DNA from: Virgisporangium aliadipatigenens
Lineage (GTDB): Bacteria; Actinomycetota; Actinomycetes; Mycobacteriales; Micromonosporaceae
Assembly: GCF_016863615.1 (NCBI RefSeq)
Contig: NZ_BOPF01000003.1
Coordinates: 62,001-126,000, forward strand
DNA: 64,000 bases
Direction of reading: 5' to 3'
In this document: positions 9,141 to 17,087 of the stretch, in pieces
How positions within the stretch are numbered: position 1 is the stretch's first letter
How the letters are laid out: each line of letters opens with the position of its first letter
Position numbers and translations under genes: made by a program
Notes under the pieces: model-generated
Told to the model about the DNA's origin: nothing
The model's database searches: none
Seen by the model: only the letters and a program-made list of their open reading frames with translations

Positions 9141-9165
9141 CCGTCATGCACGAACGACATGACGG
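9141..9165. promoter_or_regulatory. Probable LysR operator (T-N11-A inverted repeat)
   Basis: The perfect 8-bp arms CCGTCATG and CATGACGG are separated by 9 nt. The inner bases fit the classic LysR T-N11-A box (T at 9147, A at 9159). It lies between the divergent SDR (start 9087) and LysR (start 9179) genes, only 14 nt from the regulator start, as expected for autoregulation plus control of the divergent gene. Confidence 0.72.
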
Positions 9166-9178
9166 GTACGCTGCGGGC

Positions 9179-10105
9179 ATGGCCGACGGCTCGTGGCGTC
9201 CCAGCGGACCCGACCTGGACCTGCGGCTGGTCCGGTACTTCACGGTCGTCGCCGAACACCTGCACTTCGGCCGGGCCGCGACGGCGCTGCGCGTCGCCCA
9301 GCCGTCGTTGAGCCGCCAGATCCAGCGGCTCGAGGACTCCCTCGGCGCGCGCCTGCTCGAACGCACCAACCAGGGCACCCGGCTCACCGCTGCCGGGGAG
9401 GCGTTCCTGCCCCGGGCGCAGGGCCTGCTGCACGCCGCCGACCAGGCGGTGCACGCGGCGCGTTTGGCCACGGCGGCGCACACGGTCACCGTCGGCCACG
9501 TCGAGGACCTGAACATCGCCGCGGCGGTGCGCGAACTGCGGCGGCGCCGCCCGGAGGCGCATGTTCGCACCCGGCGGCTGGACCGGTCGCAGGAGCGCGC
9601 CCTGCTCGAACGCCGGGTCGACGCGCTGGTGTGCCGGACGCCGCTCGCCGTCCCGACCGACGATCTCGACCTCACCGTGCTCTACGACGAGCCGCGGGTG
9701 CTGGTGCTGCCGGCGTTCCACCGCCTGGCGGGGAAGGAGAGCGTCACGCCGGAGGACTTCGCGGACGAGCCGATGGTGGCCTGCTCCGGGGCGTCGTGGG
9801 AGTGGACCGCGTTCTGGCGGCTCGAACCGCGTGCGGACCGGTCGGCGGCACCGGTGGCGCCCCTGGTCGCCGACACCGTCGAGGAGAAGCTCGACGCGGT
9901 CGCCGACGGGCTGGCCGTCGCGCTGGTGGCCGCCGACGACCCCCGGCTCGGTGCGCGGGACGACGTGGTCGCCGTCGCGGTGGACGGGATCGAGCCGTGC
10001 CGGGTGGTGGTGGCGACGCGTCGGGGCGACACCGATCCGCTCGTCGCGCAATTCCGCGCGGCGGCGCTCCGGACGTTCACCCGAGAAGAAGAACGACCGC
10101 GATGA
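9179..10105 (+). CDS. LysR-family transcriptional regulator
   Basis: 308 aa from ATG 9179; longer in-frame starts would run through the operator. The N-terminal winged HTH reads LRLVRYFTVVAEHLHFGRAA, then VAQPSLSRQIQRLEDSLGARL, followed by the linker helix and a periplasmic-binding-protein-like effector domain. Expected to control the divergent SDR and perhaps the downstream FAD monooxygenase. The last 29 nt overlap the end of the convergent gene at 10077-10658. The effector is unknown. Confidence 0.9.
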   Translation: MADGSWRPSGPDLDLRLVRYFTVVAEHLHFGRAATALRVAQPSLSRQIQRLEDSLGARLLERTNQGTRLTAAGEAFLPRAQGLLHAADQAVHAARLATAAHTVTVGHVEDLNIAAAVRELRRRRPEAHVRTRRLDRSQERALLERRVDALVCRTPLAVPTDDLDLTVLYDEPRVLVLPAFHRLAGKESVTPEDFADEPMVACSGASWEWTAFWRLEPRADRSAAPVAPLVADTVEEKLDAVADGLAVALVAADDPRLGARDDVVAVAVDGIEPCRVVVATRRGDTDPLVAQFRAAALRTFTREEERPR

Positions 10106-10658
10106 GCAGCAGGAGGCCGGCGGCGGCCAGCGACCAACGGCGGACCGCCCGGGCCCGGGCGCGGCGGCGGGACCGTTTGCGGGCCCGGACGGAGGGCCGC
10201 ACCGCGACCCCGATCGGGCGCCGGGGCGCCGGGACGACGGCCTCCGCGCCGGGCGTGGGCTCGCCCTCGGCACGGGCCAGCAGCGCGGCGACGCGGGCGC
10301 TCTCGGCCGCCATCCGGGCGACCTTCTTCGGGCTCAGCTCGCGGCCCGTGATGATCCCGCAGGCACGCGCCACGGCGGCCACCAGGACCGGATTGGTCAC
10401 CAGGTCGCGGTGCCCGATGAGCAGCGCCGCCACCATGTTGCGGTCGACCCGCAGGCCCGGCGCCAGCCGGTAGCGGCGGATCACCTCCGCGATGTGGTGG
10501 CGGGTGCTCTTCGGGCGGCTCTTGGCCCGGGGCCGGCCGCCCGGCCGCTTGCGCGCGGCGCGGGTCGGGGGCGCGGTGGCCAGCGCCACCAGGGTGGCGA
10601 CGAGCGATTCCACGGCCTCGTCGGCCTCCTGCCAGCGTGGTGTCAGTGCCTCCGTCAA
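10077..10658 (-). CDS. Tail-anchored hypothetical protein with a basic DNA-binding-like core
   Basis: 193 aa from a TTG start preceded by GGGGGA. An Arg/Lys-rich stretch (about 35-52) is followed by a helical region (HHIAEVIRRYRLAPG; RNMVAALLIGHRDLVTNP) that could be an HTH-like fold, then another Arg cluster and a single C-terminal transmembrane helix (RRWSLAAAGLLLLIAVVLLLG). The layout suggests a cytoplasmic domain anchored by its C-terminus. I do not recognise the family. It overlaps the 3' end of the LysR gene. Confidence 0.6.
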   Translation of the reverse strand: MTEALTPRWQEADEAVESLVATLVALATAPPTRAARKRPGGRPRAKSRPKSTRHHIAEVIRRYRLAPGLRVDRNMVAALLIGHRDLVTNPVLVAAVARACGIITGRELSPKKVARMAAESARVAALLARAEGEPTPGAEAVVPAPRRPIGVAVRPSVRARKRSRRRARARAVRRWSLAAAGLLLLIAVVLLLG

Positions 10659-10753
10659 AGCGGTCGTCCCCCGGGTGTGAACCTGTCGCGAGCGAGCCCA
10701 CGGAACCTACCCGCTCGATCGCCGCCCGAATCACACCGGTGGGGTGAAGCTGG

Positions 10754-11497
10754 TCAGCTCGGCCGCAGGCTGCGCTCGCCGCCGTGGACGCCGACCACGG
10801 CACCGTTCACATAGCTGCTGCGCTCCTCGACGAGGAAGAGCACGACGTCCGCGATCTCTTCCGGGTCGCCGATCCGGCCGCGCGCGTTCATGGTTTCGGT
10901 CGCCCCGGGGAACGCGGCGATCAGCGGCTCCGTCCCCGGGGTGCGCACCGGCCCGGGCGAGACCGCGTTGACGCGGACCCCCGAGCCGCCGAACTCGGTG
11001 GCCCAGTAGCGGGTGAGCGTCTCCAGCGCCGCCTTCGACGCGCCGTAGGCGGCACCGACCGGCGCGACCGCACTGGCGCTGGTCGCACTGATGTTGACGA
11101 TCGTGCCGCGGCCGCGTTCGACCATGCCCGGCACCAGCGCCGCGACCAGTTGGAACGGCGCCCGGGTGTTGATCGCCAGGTGCTGGTCGAAGACCGCCGC
11201 GCTGGTGGCGGGCGTGGGGATGTGGACGTACACGCCGGCGTTGTTGACCAGGATGTCGACCTCGCCCGCCGCGGCGGCCAGCCGCTCGACCTCCTCGGCG
11301 GCGGAGAGGTCGGCGGTGACGAACCGGGCGCGGCCACCCTTTTCGGCGATCGCGGAGACGAGTTCGGCGCCTCGGGCGGCGTCCCGGCCGTGCGCCACGA
11401 CCTCGGCTCCGTGCTCCGCGAGGCGCACCGCGACGGCCCGGCCGATCCCCGCCGTCGCTCCCGTGACCAAGGCCGTCTTCCCTGCTAGTTGCGACAC
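10754..11497 (-). CDS. Short-chain dehydrogenase/reductase
   Basis: 247 aa from GTG 11497, chosen because GGAG lies 6 nt upstream; longer frames would run into the operators. Motifs are TGATAGIG, NNAG (ILVNNAGVYVH), Ser in IVNISATSAS and YGASK. It is the FabG-like classical SDR type, probably NADP(H)-dependent given HGRDAAR after the second strand. It is transcribed divergently from the TetR gene at 11579, and two near-identical 16-bp palindromes lie in between, so it is very probably the repressor's target. Substrate unknown. Confidence 0.9.
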   Translation of the reverse strand: MSQLAGKTALVTGATAGIGRAVAVRLAEHGAEVVAHGRDAARGAELVSAIAEKGGRARFVTADLSAAEEVERLAAAAGEVDILVNNAGVYVHIPTPATSAAVFDQHLAINTRAPFQLVAALVPGMVERGRGTIVNISATSASAVAPVGAAYGASKAALETLTRYWATEFGGSGVRVNAVSPGPVRTPGTEPLIAAFPGATETMNARGRIGDPEEIADVVLFLVEERSSYVNGAVVGVHGGERSLRPS

Positions 11498-11510
11498 GTC
11501 GACTCCATTC

Positions 11511-11560
11511 TGGGTTGCGTGACCCAATTTCTAGCGCAGATTTTTGGGTCGTGCAACCCA
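11511..11560. promoter_or_regulatory. Twin TetR operators between divergent SDR and tetR genes
   Basis: Two 16-bp elements, TGGGTTGCGTGACCCA at 11511-11526 and TGGGTCGTGCAACCCA at 11545-11560, are reverse complements of each other except at two central positions. Each has TGGGT/ACCCA outer arms. Their centres are 34 bp apart, about three helical turns. The layout fits two repressor dimers bound on one DNA face and controlling both divergent promoters. Confidence 0.82.
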
Positions 11561-11578
11561 GTCGGCTAGGCTGGCGGC

Positions 11579-12175
11579 GTGGCACTGACGCGCAAGGGGC
11601 AGGCGACCAGGGAACGCATCCTGGAGGCGGCGACCGATCTCATCGCCCGGCGCGGCGTGGCCGGCACCAGCACCGAGGACGTGCGCAAGGCGGCCGGCGT
11701 CAGCGGGTCGCAGCTGTACCACTACTTCGACAGCAAGCAGGCGCTGATCCGGGCGGTGATCACCCGTCAGGCCGAGGTGCCGCTGGTGCCGGGCCGGCCG
11801 GTCATGGGCGCCCTGGACAGCTTCGACGCGCTGCGCGCCTGGGCCGACGCCGCGATCGCCCATCAGGAGCGCAACAGCGGCCGCGGCGAGTGCACGCTGA
11901 CCTCGCTCGCGGGCGAACTGGCCCCGGCCGACGAGCGGTCCCGCGAGGACCTGTGCAACGCGTTCCTGCGGTGGCGGTCGCTGCTGCACGACGGCCTGCG
12001 GGCCATGCGCGAACGCGGCGACCTGGTCCCCGGGGCCGACCTGGACGAGCTGTCGATGGCGCTGTTGGCGGCCCTGCAGGGCGGCAGCCTGCTGAGCCAG
12101 ACCCTGCGGACCGCCGAACCGATGCGCGCCTCGCTGAACGCGGCTCTCGCCTACGTGCACTCGTTCGAGGCGTGA
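11579..12175 (+). CDS. TetR-family transcriptional regulator
   Basis: 198 aa. The N-terminal HTH is typical: TRERILEAATDLIARRGVAG then VRKAAGVSGSQLYHYFDSKQALI. The C-terminal ligand-binding region resembles the TetR_C group that often controls adjacent dehydrogenases. The GTG start lies 19 nt after the second operator, which predicts autorepression. It is likely to repress the divergent SDR, responding to a small hydrophobic or electrophilic ligand. Ends 7 nt before the stop of the convergent SnoaL-like gene. Confidence 0.92.
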   Translation: MALTRKGQATRERILEAATDLIARRGVAGTSTEDVRKAAGVSGSQLYHYFDSKQALIRAVITRQAEVPLVPGRPVMGALDSFDALRAWADAAIAHQERNSGRGECTLTSLAGELAPADERSREDLCNAFLRWRSLLHDGLRAMRERGDLVPGADLDELSMALLAALQGGSLLSQTLRTAEPMRASLNAALAYVHSFEA

Positions 12176-12182
12176 CGCCCGG

Positions 12183-12656
12183 TCATGCCGGAACGGCGTC
12201 CGGGTTGCCCTCGAGCCAGCTGACGTGCTGCGTGATGCGGGCGATCCGCCAGCCGTCCGGGGTGCGCACCACGTCGTGCTCGTACGACCCACGCATCAGG
12301 TACAGCTCCCCGCCGGGAGCGTCCTTCTTGTAGTGCTGGGCGTACATGTACGAGTGGCAGGTCGCCCGATCGGGGTCCGCGCCGTCGAAGACGACCCGGT
12401 GGTTGGGGCTGAGGTGCTGGCGCGCCGTCCAGCCCTCCAGCGCCCGGGCGGCGAACCCGACGAACCGGTCCCGGGGGAAGTCGGCCGCCGGCATGCCGGC
12501 CTCGCTGAAGTCGACGTGCACCGGGTCGGTCAACGTCGCGGCGAGCGCGTCCCGGTCCGCACGGTCGAGGGCGTGCGCGTAGGCGATGACGAGTTCGACG
12601 ATCTCGGTGCGGTCCTCGAGTCGCTGGATCCTGGCCGCAAGACTGTCCGTGCTCAT
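12183..12656 (-). CDS. SnoaL-like / NTF2-fold protein
   Basis: 157 aa from ATG 12656, which has a GGGAGAG Shine-Dalgarno. The pattern IQRLEDRTEIVELVIAYAHALD with D-x-x-ALAATLTDPVHVDF and a late WRIARI is that of SnoaL_4/nuclear-transport-factor-2-like proteins, a cone-shaped fold used by small isomerases, dehydratases and binding proteins. It is divergent from the HxlR gene across tandem HxlR-type boxes, so it is probably under that regulator's control. No catalytic assignment is possible. Confidence 0.85.
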   Translation of the reverse strand: MSTDSLAARIQRLEDRTEIVELVIAYAHALDRADRDALAATLTDPVHVDFSEAGMPAADFPRDRFVGFAARALEGWTARQHLSPNHRVVFDGADPDRATCHSYMYAQHYKKDAPGGELYLMRGSYEHDVVRTPDGWRIARITQHVSWLEGNPDAVPA

Positions 12657-12695
12657 GACTCTCCCGTGTGGCATCCTGGTGAACAGGCGTAGGTA

Positions 12696-12728
12696 ACTTG
12701 GATCAAGTGGGTTACTTAGAAAAAGTAA
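12696..12728. promoter_or_regulatory. Two HxlR/YodB-type boxes (ACTT-N5-AAGT)
   Basis: ACTT-GGATC-AAGT (12696-12708) is followed by the more extended TTACTT-AGAAA-AAGTAA (12712-12728). The second resembles the TACT-N7-AGTA boxes reported for YodB-like HxlR repressors. They lie between the divergent SnoaL-like and HxlR genes. The second touches the first possible start codon of hxlR, which argues for the downstream GTG as the true start and for tight autorepression. Confidence 0.75.
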
Positions 12729-12740
12729 GTGGGGTCGACC

Positions 12741-13085
12741 GTGGTGTCAAGCGCCGGCGATAACGTGTGCGAAACCCTGAGCGAGCCGCTGTCCCAGGTG
12801 ATGACGTTGCTCGGGAAGCGGTGGACCGGCGTCGTGTGGAGCACCCTCATGCAGGGCCCCGTCTACTTCAGCGACCTCAAGCGCGGCATCCCCGGCATCA
12901 ACGACCGCATCCTCAACGAACGCCTCGTCGAGCTGGTCGACCTGGGCCTCGCGACCCGCACGGTGATCGACGGCCGGCCGATCCGGGTGCGCTACGAGCT
13001 CACCGGGCGGGGCGCGGCGATCCGACCGGCGCTCGACGAGCTGACCCGCTGGGCGCAGGAACACCTGCAGCCGCCGGCGCGCTAG
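12741..13085 (+). CDS. HxlR-family regulator with N-terminal cysteine
   Basis: About 114 aa from GTG 12741 with an upstream GGGG; the frame begins at GTG 12729, inside the operator, and GTG 12744 is also possible. Winged-helix HxlR domain: VMTLLGKRWTGVVWSTLMQGP, then FSDLKRGIPGINDRILNERL. A single Cys near the N-terminus (NVCETLSEPL) sits where YodB/QorR/HypR-type regulators carry their electrophile- or disulfide-sensing Cys. It is likely a redox or quinone-responsive repressor of itself and of the divergent SnoaL-like gene. Confidence 0.88.
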   Translation: MVSSAGDNVCETLSEPLSQVMTLLGKRWTGVVWSTLMQGPVYFSDLKRGIPGINDRILNERLVELVDLGLATRTVIDGRPIRVRYELTGRGAAIRPALDELTRWAQEHLQPPAR

Positions 13086-13219
13086 GCCTCCTCCGCTCAC
13101 GGCAGGGCCGGCCGATTTCACGGCAGGGCGGCCGGCGCCCCGGAATCGGTGACTTACCGGTGACCCTGCGCCGCTGCTTGGATCGCTACGACAGCTGTCG
13201 TCGGCGACGAGGAGCGACC

Positions 13220-14809
13220 ATGCCGAAGAGGCGCACCGTGCTCGGCCTGACCGGGATCGGGGCCGCCGCCCTGACGGTCCCGTTCCTCGCGTCGAGGGCG
13301 GACGCCGGCCCCGGCCTGCCGGTCACCGTGCGCAACAGCACCGGCCGCTTCGCCAACTCGGCCATCCGCATGTACATCGTCGGCACCGAACTGAGCAGCG
13401 GCCGCCAGGGCTACGTGCGCGACAGCGGCGTGTTCACCCCGGCGGGCGGCAGCGGGCCGGTCGACTTCGGCGTGCCGATCGGCAGCAACTTCCTGCTGCC
13501 GCCGATGTCCGGACGCATCTACTTCGCCATCGAGAAGCCGCTGCACTTCGCCCTCGTCGCCGACGGTGCCGGACGGCCGGCGGTGCAGCACCCGGCGGGC
13601 TGGGTGGCCGGCGATCCCAACCACGAGGTGCTGCACGACTTCGTGGAGTTCACGTACGACGGCAAGGGCATGTACTGCAACACCACCACGGTCGACATGT
13701 TCAGCATCCCGATGGCGTTGCGGCTGTCCGGCAGCCGCGATCTCGCGACGGGCAAGATGGTCGACGGCGGGCGGGACGCCGTGTTCGCGGCCGTCGCGAA
13801 GCAGCCCGGGTTCGAGCGGCTCATCGTCGGGGACCGGCTGCGGATCGTGGCGCCGAGTCACGGCATCAGGGCGGGACGCTTCGCCGGCGACTACTTCGAC
13901 GCCTACATCGACGAGATCTGGGACCGCTACAGCAGGATCGACCTGCGCATCGCCGCCAACGGGCGCACGCACACCGGACGGGTGCAGGGCGGGCAGCTGC
14001 GCTTCGACAGCGGCGTGGCCTTCCAGAAGCCGTCGACGTCGGACGTGCTCTTCTGCGACGGTGCGCTCGCCGCCCCCAACGACGGCGTCACCGGTCCGGT
14101 GGCCGCGATCCTCGCCGCCGGGTTCCACCGGGCGGTGCTGGACCAGCCGGAGCAGCCGGCGACGACGCGGTTCTACCAGCGGCCGGTCGCGAACCACTAC
14201 GCGCGCGTCATGCACGAGTTCGCCGCCGACCGCAAGGCGTACGGGTTCGCGTTCGACGACGTGGCCGGGGCGGCGTCCTACATCCAGGACGCCGCGGCGC
14301 GCGGCCTGGAGATCACGCTGACGCCGTTCGGGTCCGGGAAGGTGGCCGCGCCGGCGGCCGCCGCACCGCCGCCGCCGGAACAGGTCGCCGCGGCGGCCGG
14401 CGCGGGCGTGGCCGCCCGTCAGGAGTTGCGGGTCGAGCGGGCGACCGCGCAGTCGGGCGTGCGCATCGAGCCCAGCGTCGAGGGCGGGCTGCACTTCGGC
14501 TCCATATCGAACGGGGACTGGATCGGCTTCGGCCGGGTCGACTTCGGCGAGGCGACGGCGACCCAGTTCTTCGTGCGGGCCGCGTCCGGTGCGCCGACGG
14601 GCGTCTCCGGTCTCATCGAGGTGCGCGTCGACCGGCGGGACAGCGCACCCGTGGGGACGATCGCGGTCGCCAGCACCGGCGGATGGCAGGCGTGGCGCAC
14701 CATCCCGGGACAGATCTCCCCGGTGCGCGGCGTGCACGACGTGTGGCTGACCTTCACCAGCGGGCAGCCGCTGGAGTACGTCAACGTCGCGTCGCTGCGC
14801 TTCGGGTAG
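13220..14809 (+). CDS. Secreted GH64 beta-1,3-glucanase with C-terminal CBM6
   Basis: 529 aa. The leader has a KRRTVLGLTG twin-arginine-like motif and a hydrophobic run cut near SRADA. Residues ~35-400 match GH64 laminaripentaose-producing glucanases (thaumatin-like region VTVRNSTGRFANSAIRMYIVG; EYFDAYIDEIW-type segment here GDYFDAYIDEIWDRY; LTPFGSG end). After an Ala/Pro linker, the last ~125 residues form a CBM6-type beta-sandwich (LHFGSISNGDWIGFGRVDFG). The enzyme would attack fungal or algal beta-1,3-glucan outside the cell. GAGGAG lies 6 nt before the ATG. Monocistronic. Confidence 0.88.
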   Translation: MPKRRTVLGLTGIGAAALTVPFLASRADAGPGLPVTVRNSTGRFANSAIRMYIVGTELSSGRQGYVRDSGVFTPAGGSGPVDFGVPIGSNFLLPPMSGRIYFAIEKPLHFALVADGAGRPAVQHPAGWVAGDPNHEVLHDFVEFTYDGKGMYCNTTTVDMFSIPMALRLSGSRDLATGKMVDGGRDAVFAAVAKQPGFERLIVGDRLRIVAPSHGIRAGRFAGDYFDAYIDEIWDRYSRIDLRIAANGRTHTGRVQGGQLRFDSGVAFQKPSTSDVLFCDGALAAPNDGVTGPVAAILAAGFHRAVLDQPEQPATTRFYQRPVANHYARVMHEFAADRKAYGFAFDDVAGAASYIQDAAARGLEITLTPFGSGKVAAPAAAAPPPPEQVAAAAGAGVAARQELRVERATAQSGVRIEPSVEGGLHFGSISNGDWIGFGRVDFGEATATQFFVRAASGAPTGVSGLIEVRVDRRDSAPVGTIAVASTGGWQAWRTIPGQISPVRGVHDVWLTFTSGQPLEYVNVASLRFG

Positions 14810-14864
14810 GGACCGCGTTTCGGGCTTCGGCCTTCGGCCGCGCGCTTCGGGTAGAGTCCCGCGG

Positions 14865-15740
14865 ATGGCGCTGAGCGGTCCGTCCGAGCACACCACCCGT
14901 GTCGCCGACTATTACGACGCCAACACGAAGCGTTTCCTGCGCCTCGGCGAGAACGCCAGCAGCGGCGCCATCCACCGGTGCGTCTGGACACCGGAGGCGA
15001 CCGACGTCGCGTCGGCCGCCGACACGGTCAACCGGCTCCTGATCGCCCGCCTGCGCGAGCACGTGCCCGCGGGTGACGGGCGGGTGCTCGACCTCGGCTG
15101 CGGGGTGGGCGCGACGGTCGTCCGGCTGGCGGAGGAGATCGACGCGCGGGTGTCGGGCGTGACGATCAGCCCCGTGCAGGCGGGCCTCGCGGCGAAGTGG
15201 CTCGCCGACAGAGGGCTGAGCGAGCGCTGCGAGGTGGTCTGCGCGGACTACGCCGCACTGCCCGCCGAACCCCGCTATCACGGCATGGTCGGCATCGAGT
15301 CCGTGGTGCACTCGCCGTCGCTGTCGGACCTCGTTCCGTCGCTGGCCGCGCGGCTGGAGAACGGCGGCCGGCTCGTGCTCGTCGACGACTGGCTGACCGA
15401 GCGGGAACGCGGACTCCCGGCGCGCGAACGGTGTGTGGCGCAGTTCAAGGCGGGGTGGCGGATCGGCAGCCTGCTCACCGTGGCCGAGTTCGCGGCGCTC
15501 GCCGAGCCGGTCGGGTTGCGACTGGTCGAGGATCTGGACCTCACCGGGTACCTGCGCCTCGGACGGCCGCGGGACCGGGCGATCAGCGTTCTCGTGGGTG
15601 CCACGGGCGTGCTGCCGGCGGTGCGGCGGCGCGCGCTCGAGCGCCCCATGTGGGCGAACATGATCGGCGGCTCCGCGCTGCAGACCGGCCTGGCGAAGCG
15701 CTGGCTGGAGTACCGCCTGCTCGTGCTGGAAAAGGCCTGA
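14865..15740 (+). CDS. SAM-dependent methyltransferase (class I)
   Basis: 291 aa. Motif I is VLDLGCGVGATVVRLAEE, motif II is VSGVTISPVQAG and motif III lies around GGRLVLVDDWL. The N-terminal VADYYDANTKRFLRLGENAS resembles small-molecule (tocopherol/sterol/GPP-C-methyltransferase-like) enzymes rather than RNA or protein methyltransferases. It starts 55 nt after the GH64 gene without a clear Shine-Dalgarno. No biosynthetic partner genes are adjacent, so the substrate is unknown. Confidence 0.82.
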   Translation: MALSGPSEHTTRVADYYDANTKRFLRLGENASSGAIHRCVWTPEATDVASAADTVNRLLIARLREHVPAGDGRVLDLGCGVGATVVRLAEEIDARVSGVTISPVQAGLAAKWLADRGLSERCEVVCADYAALPAEPRYHGMVGIESVVHSPSLSDLVPSLAARLENGGRLVLVDDWLTERERGLPARERCVAQFKAGWRIGSLLTVAEFAALAEPVGLRLVEDLDLTGYLRLGRPRDRAISVLVGATGVLPAVRRRALERPMWANMIGGSALQTGLAKRWLEYRLLVLEKA

Positions 15741-15867
15741 CGGCCGCCCGTCACCGCCCGGCGAACGGCGTGCCGCCGACTCACCCGCACGGGTGCCGGC
15801 TACGGGATTCGGTCGGAATCCGGTGCGTCCCGCTGTGTCGGCCGCGCCGGCCCGCTTCAATGTGCGC

Positions 15868-17046
15868 ATGCTTGCCATCCGGGCCGAACGGCTCTTCGAC
15901 GGCGTCGACGCCGCACCGGTGACGCGTCCCGTCGTTCTCGTCGAGGAGGGCCGCGTCACCGAGGTCCTGTCGGAGGCCGAACCGCCCAACGGCGCGCGGG
16001 TCGTCGACCTCGGCGACGCGACGCTGCTGCCGGGTCTCGTCGACCCGCACGTGCACCTCGTGTTCGACGCGAGCACCGATCCGGTCGGGCACCTGGCAGC
16101 CATGGACGACGACGCGGCCCTCGCGGTGATGCGCGCGAACGCCCGGTTGGCGCTGTCGGCCGGCATCACCACCGTCCGGGACCTGGGCGACCGGGACTAT
16201 CTGGCGCTGCGCCTGCGGGCGGAACTGGCCGCCGACCCGACGGCCGGCCCGCGGGTTCTCGCCGCCGGGCCGCCGCTCACCACCGGCCGGGGCCACTGCT
16301 GGTTCCTCGGCGGCGAAGTGGTCGGCGGGGTCGAGGCCGTCCGGGCGGCCGTGCGCGAACGCGCCGAGCGGGGCGTCGACGTCATCAAGCTGATGGCGAC
16401 CGGCGGCGAACTGACCCCGGGCTCGTCGTCGCACGTGCCGCAGTTCACCGTCGAGGAACTGCGCGCCGCCGTCGAGGAGGCGCACCGGCACGGCCTGCCC
16501 ACCGCGGCGCACGCGCACGGTGCCGCCGGCATCGCCAACGCCGTGGCCGCCGGCGTCGACAACATCGAGCACGGGACGTTCCTGACGGCCGACGGCGCCG
16601 AGGCCGATCCGGTCATCATCCGGGCGATCGTCGACGCCGGCATCCCGGTCGGCATCAGCGTGCCGCAGAAGCCCAGCCCGGGAGCGCTGCCGTCGCCGGG
16701 CATCGTCAAGCGGCTGCCGTTCATCATCGCGGTCTTCCGCGAGCTGCGCGCCGCCGGGATCCCGCTGGTGTGCGGGAGCGACGCCGGGATCGGGCCGGTG
16801 AAGCCGTTCGACGCGCTGCCGTACGGGCCGGCGATGATGGCGAGCATGCTCGGCATGGCGCCGGTCGAGGTGCTGCGTTCGGTCACGTCGCTGGCGGCGG
16901 AGGTGTGCCGGGTGGGGGATCGCAAGGGCCGGGTGGCGGCCGGGTTCGACGCGGACCTGCTCGCCGTCGCGGGCGATCCGCTGCAGGACCCGGCCGCCCT
17001 GACCGCCGTGCGCGCGGTGTTCCGCGCCGGCGTCCGGGTCCGATAA
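15868..17046 (+). CDS. Metal-dependent amidohydrolase (prolidase/imidazolonepropionase-like)
   Basis: 392 aa from ATG 15868. The metal motif is DPHVHLVFD, followed by VIKLMATGGE (bridging-Lys region), AHAHGAAG (His ligands), NIEHGTF and CGSDAGIGP (Asp ligand). The beta-sandwich composite domain opens with LAIRAERLFDG. Families with this pattern hydrolyse Xaa-Pro dipeptides or cyclic amides. No signal peptide. The stop lies 41 nt before the serine hydrolase gene on the same strand, so they may be co-transcribed. Confidence 0.86.
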   Translation: MLAIRAERLFDGVDAAPVTRPVVLVEEGRVTEVLSEAEPPNGARVVDLGDATLLPGLVDPHVHLVFDASTDPVGHLAAMDDDAALAVMRANARLALSAGITTVRDLGDRDYLALRLRAELAADPTAGPRVLAAGPPLTTGRGHCWFLGGEVVGGVEAVRAAVRERAERGVDVIKLMATGGELTPGSSSHVPQFTVEELRAAVEEAHRHGLPTAAHAHGAAGIANAVAAGVDNIEHGTFLTADGAEADPVIIRAIVDAGIPVGISVPQKPSPGALPSPGIVKRLPFIIAVFRELRAAGIPLVCGSDAGIGPVKPFDALPYGPAMMASMLGMAPVEVLRSVTSLAAEVCRVGDRKGRVAAGFDADLLAVAGDPLQDPAALTAVRAVFRAGVRVR

Positions 17047-17087
17047 TCCGTGGCTCCGGTCGAACGGTGGCCGCTACGCTGCGCGGC

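Noticed and set aside
5771-10273. A 1500-codon open frame on the minus strand across cvnB-D, the FAD monooxygenase, the SDR and LysR
   Set aside because: It runs through several well-supported genes and its product is Arg/Pro/Gly-rich with no domain; it is a GC-driven shadow.
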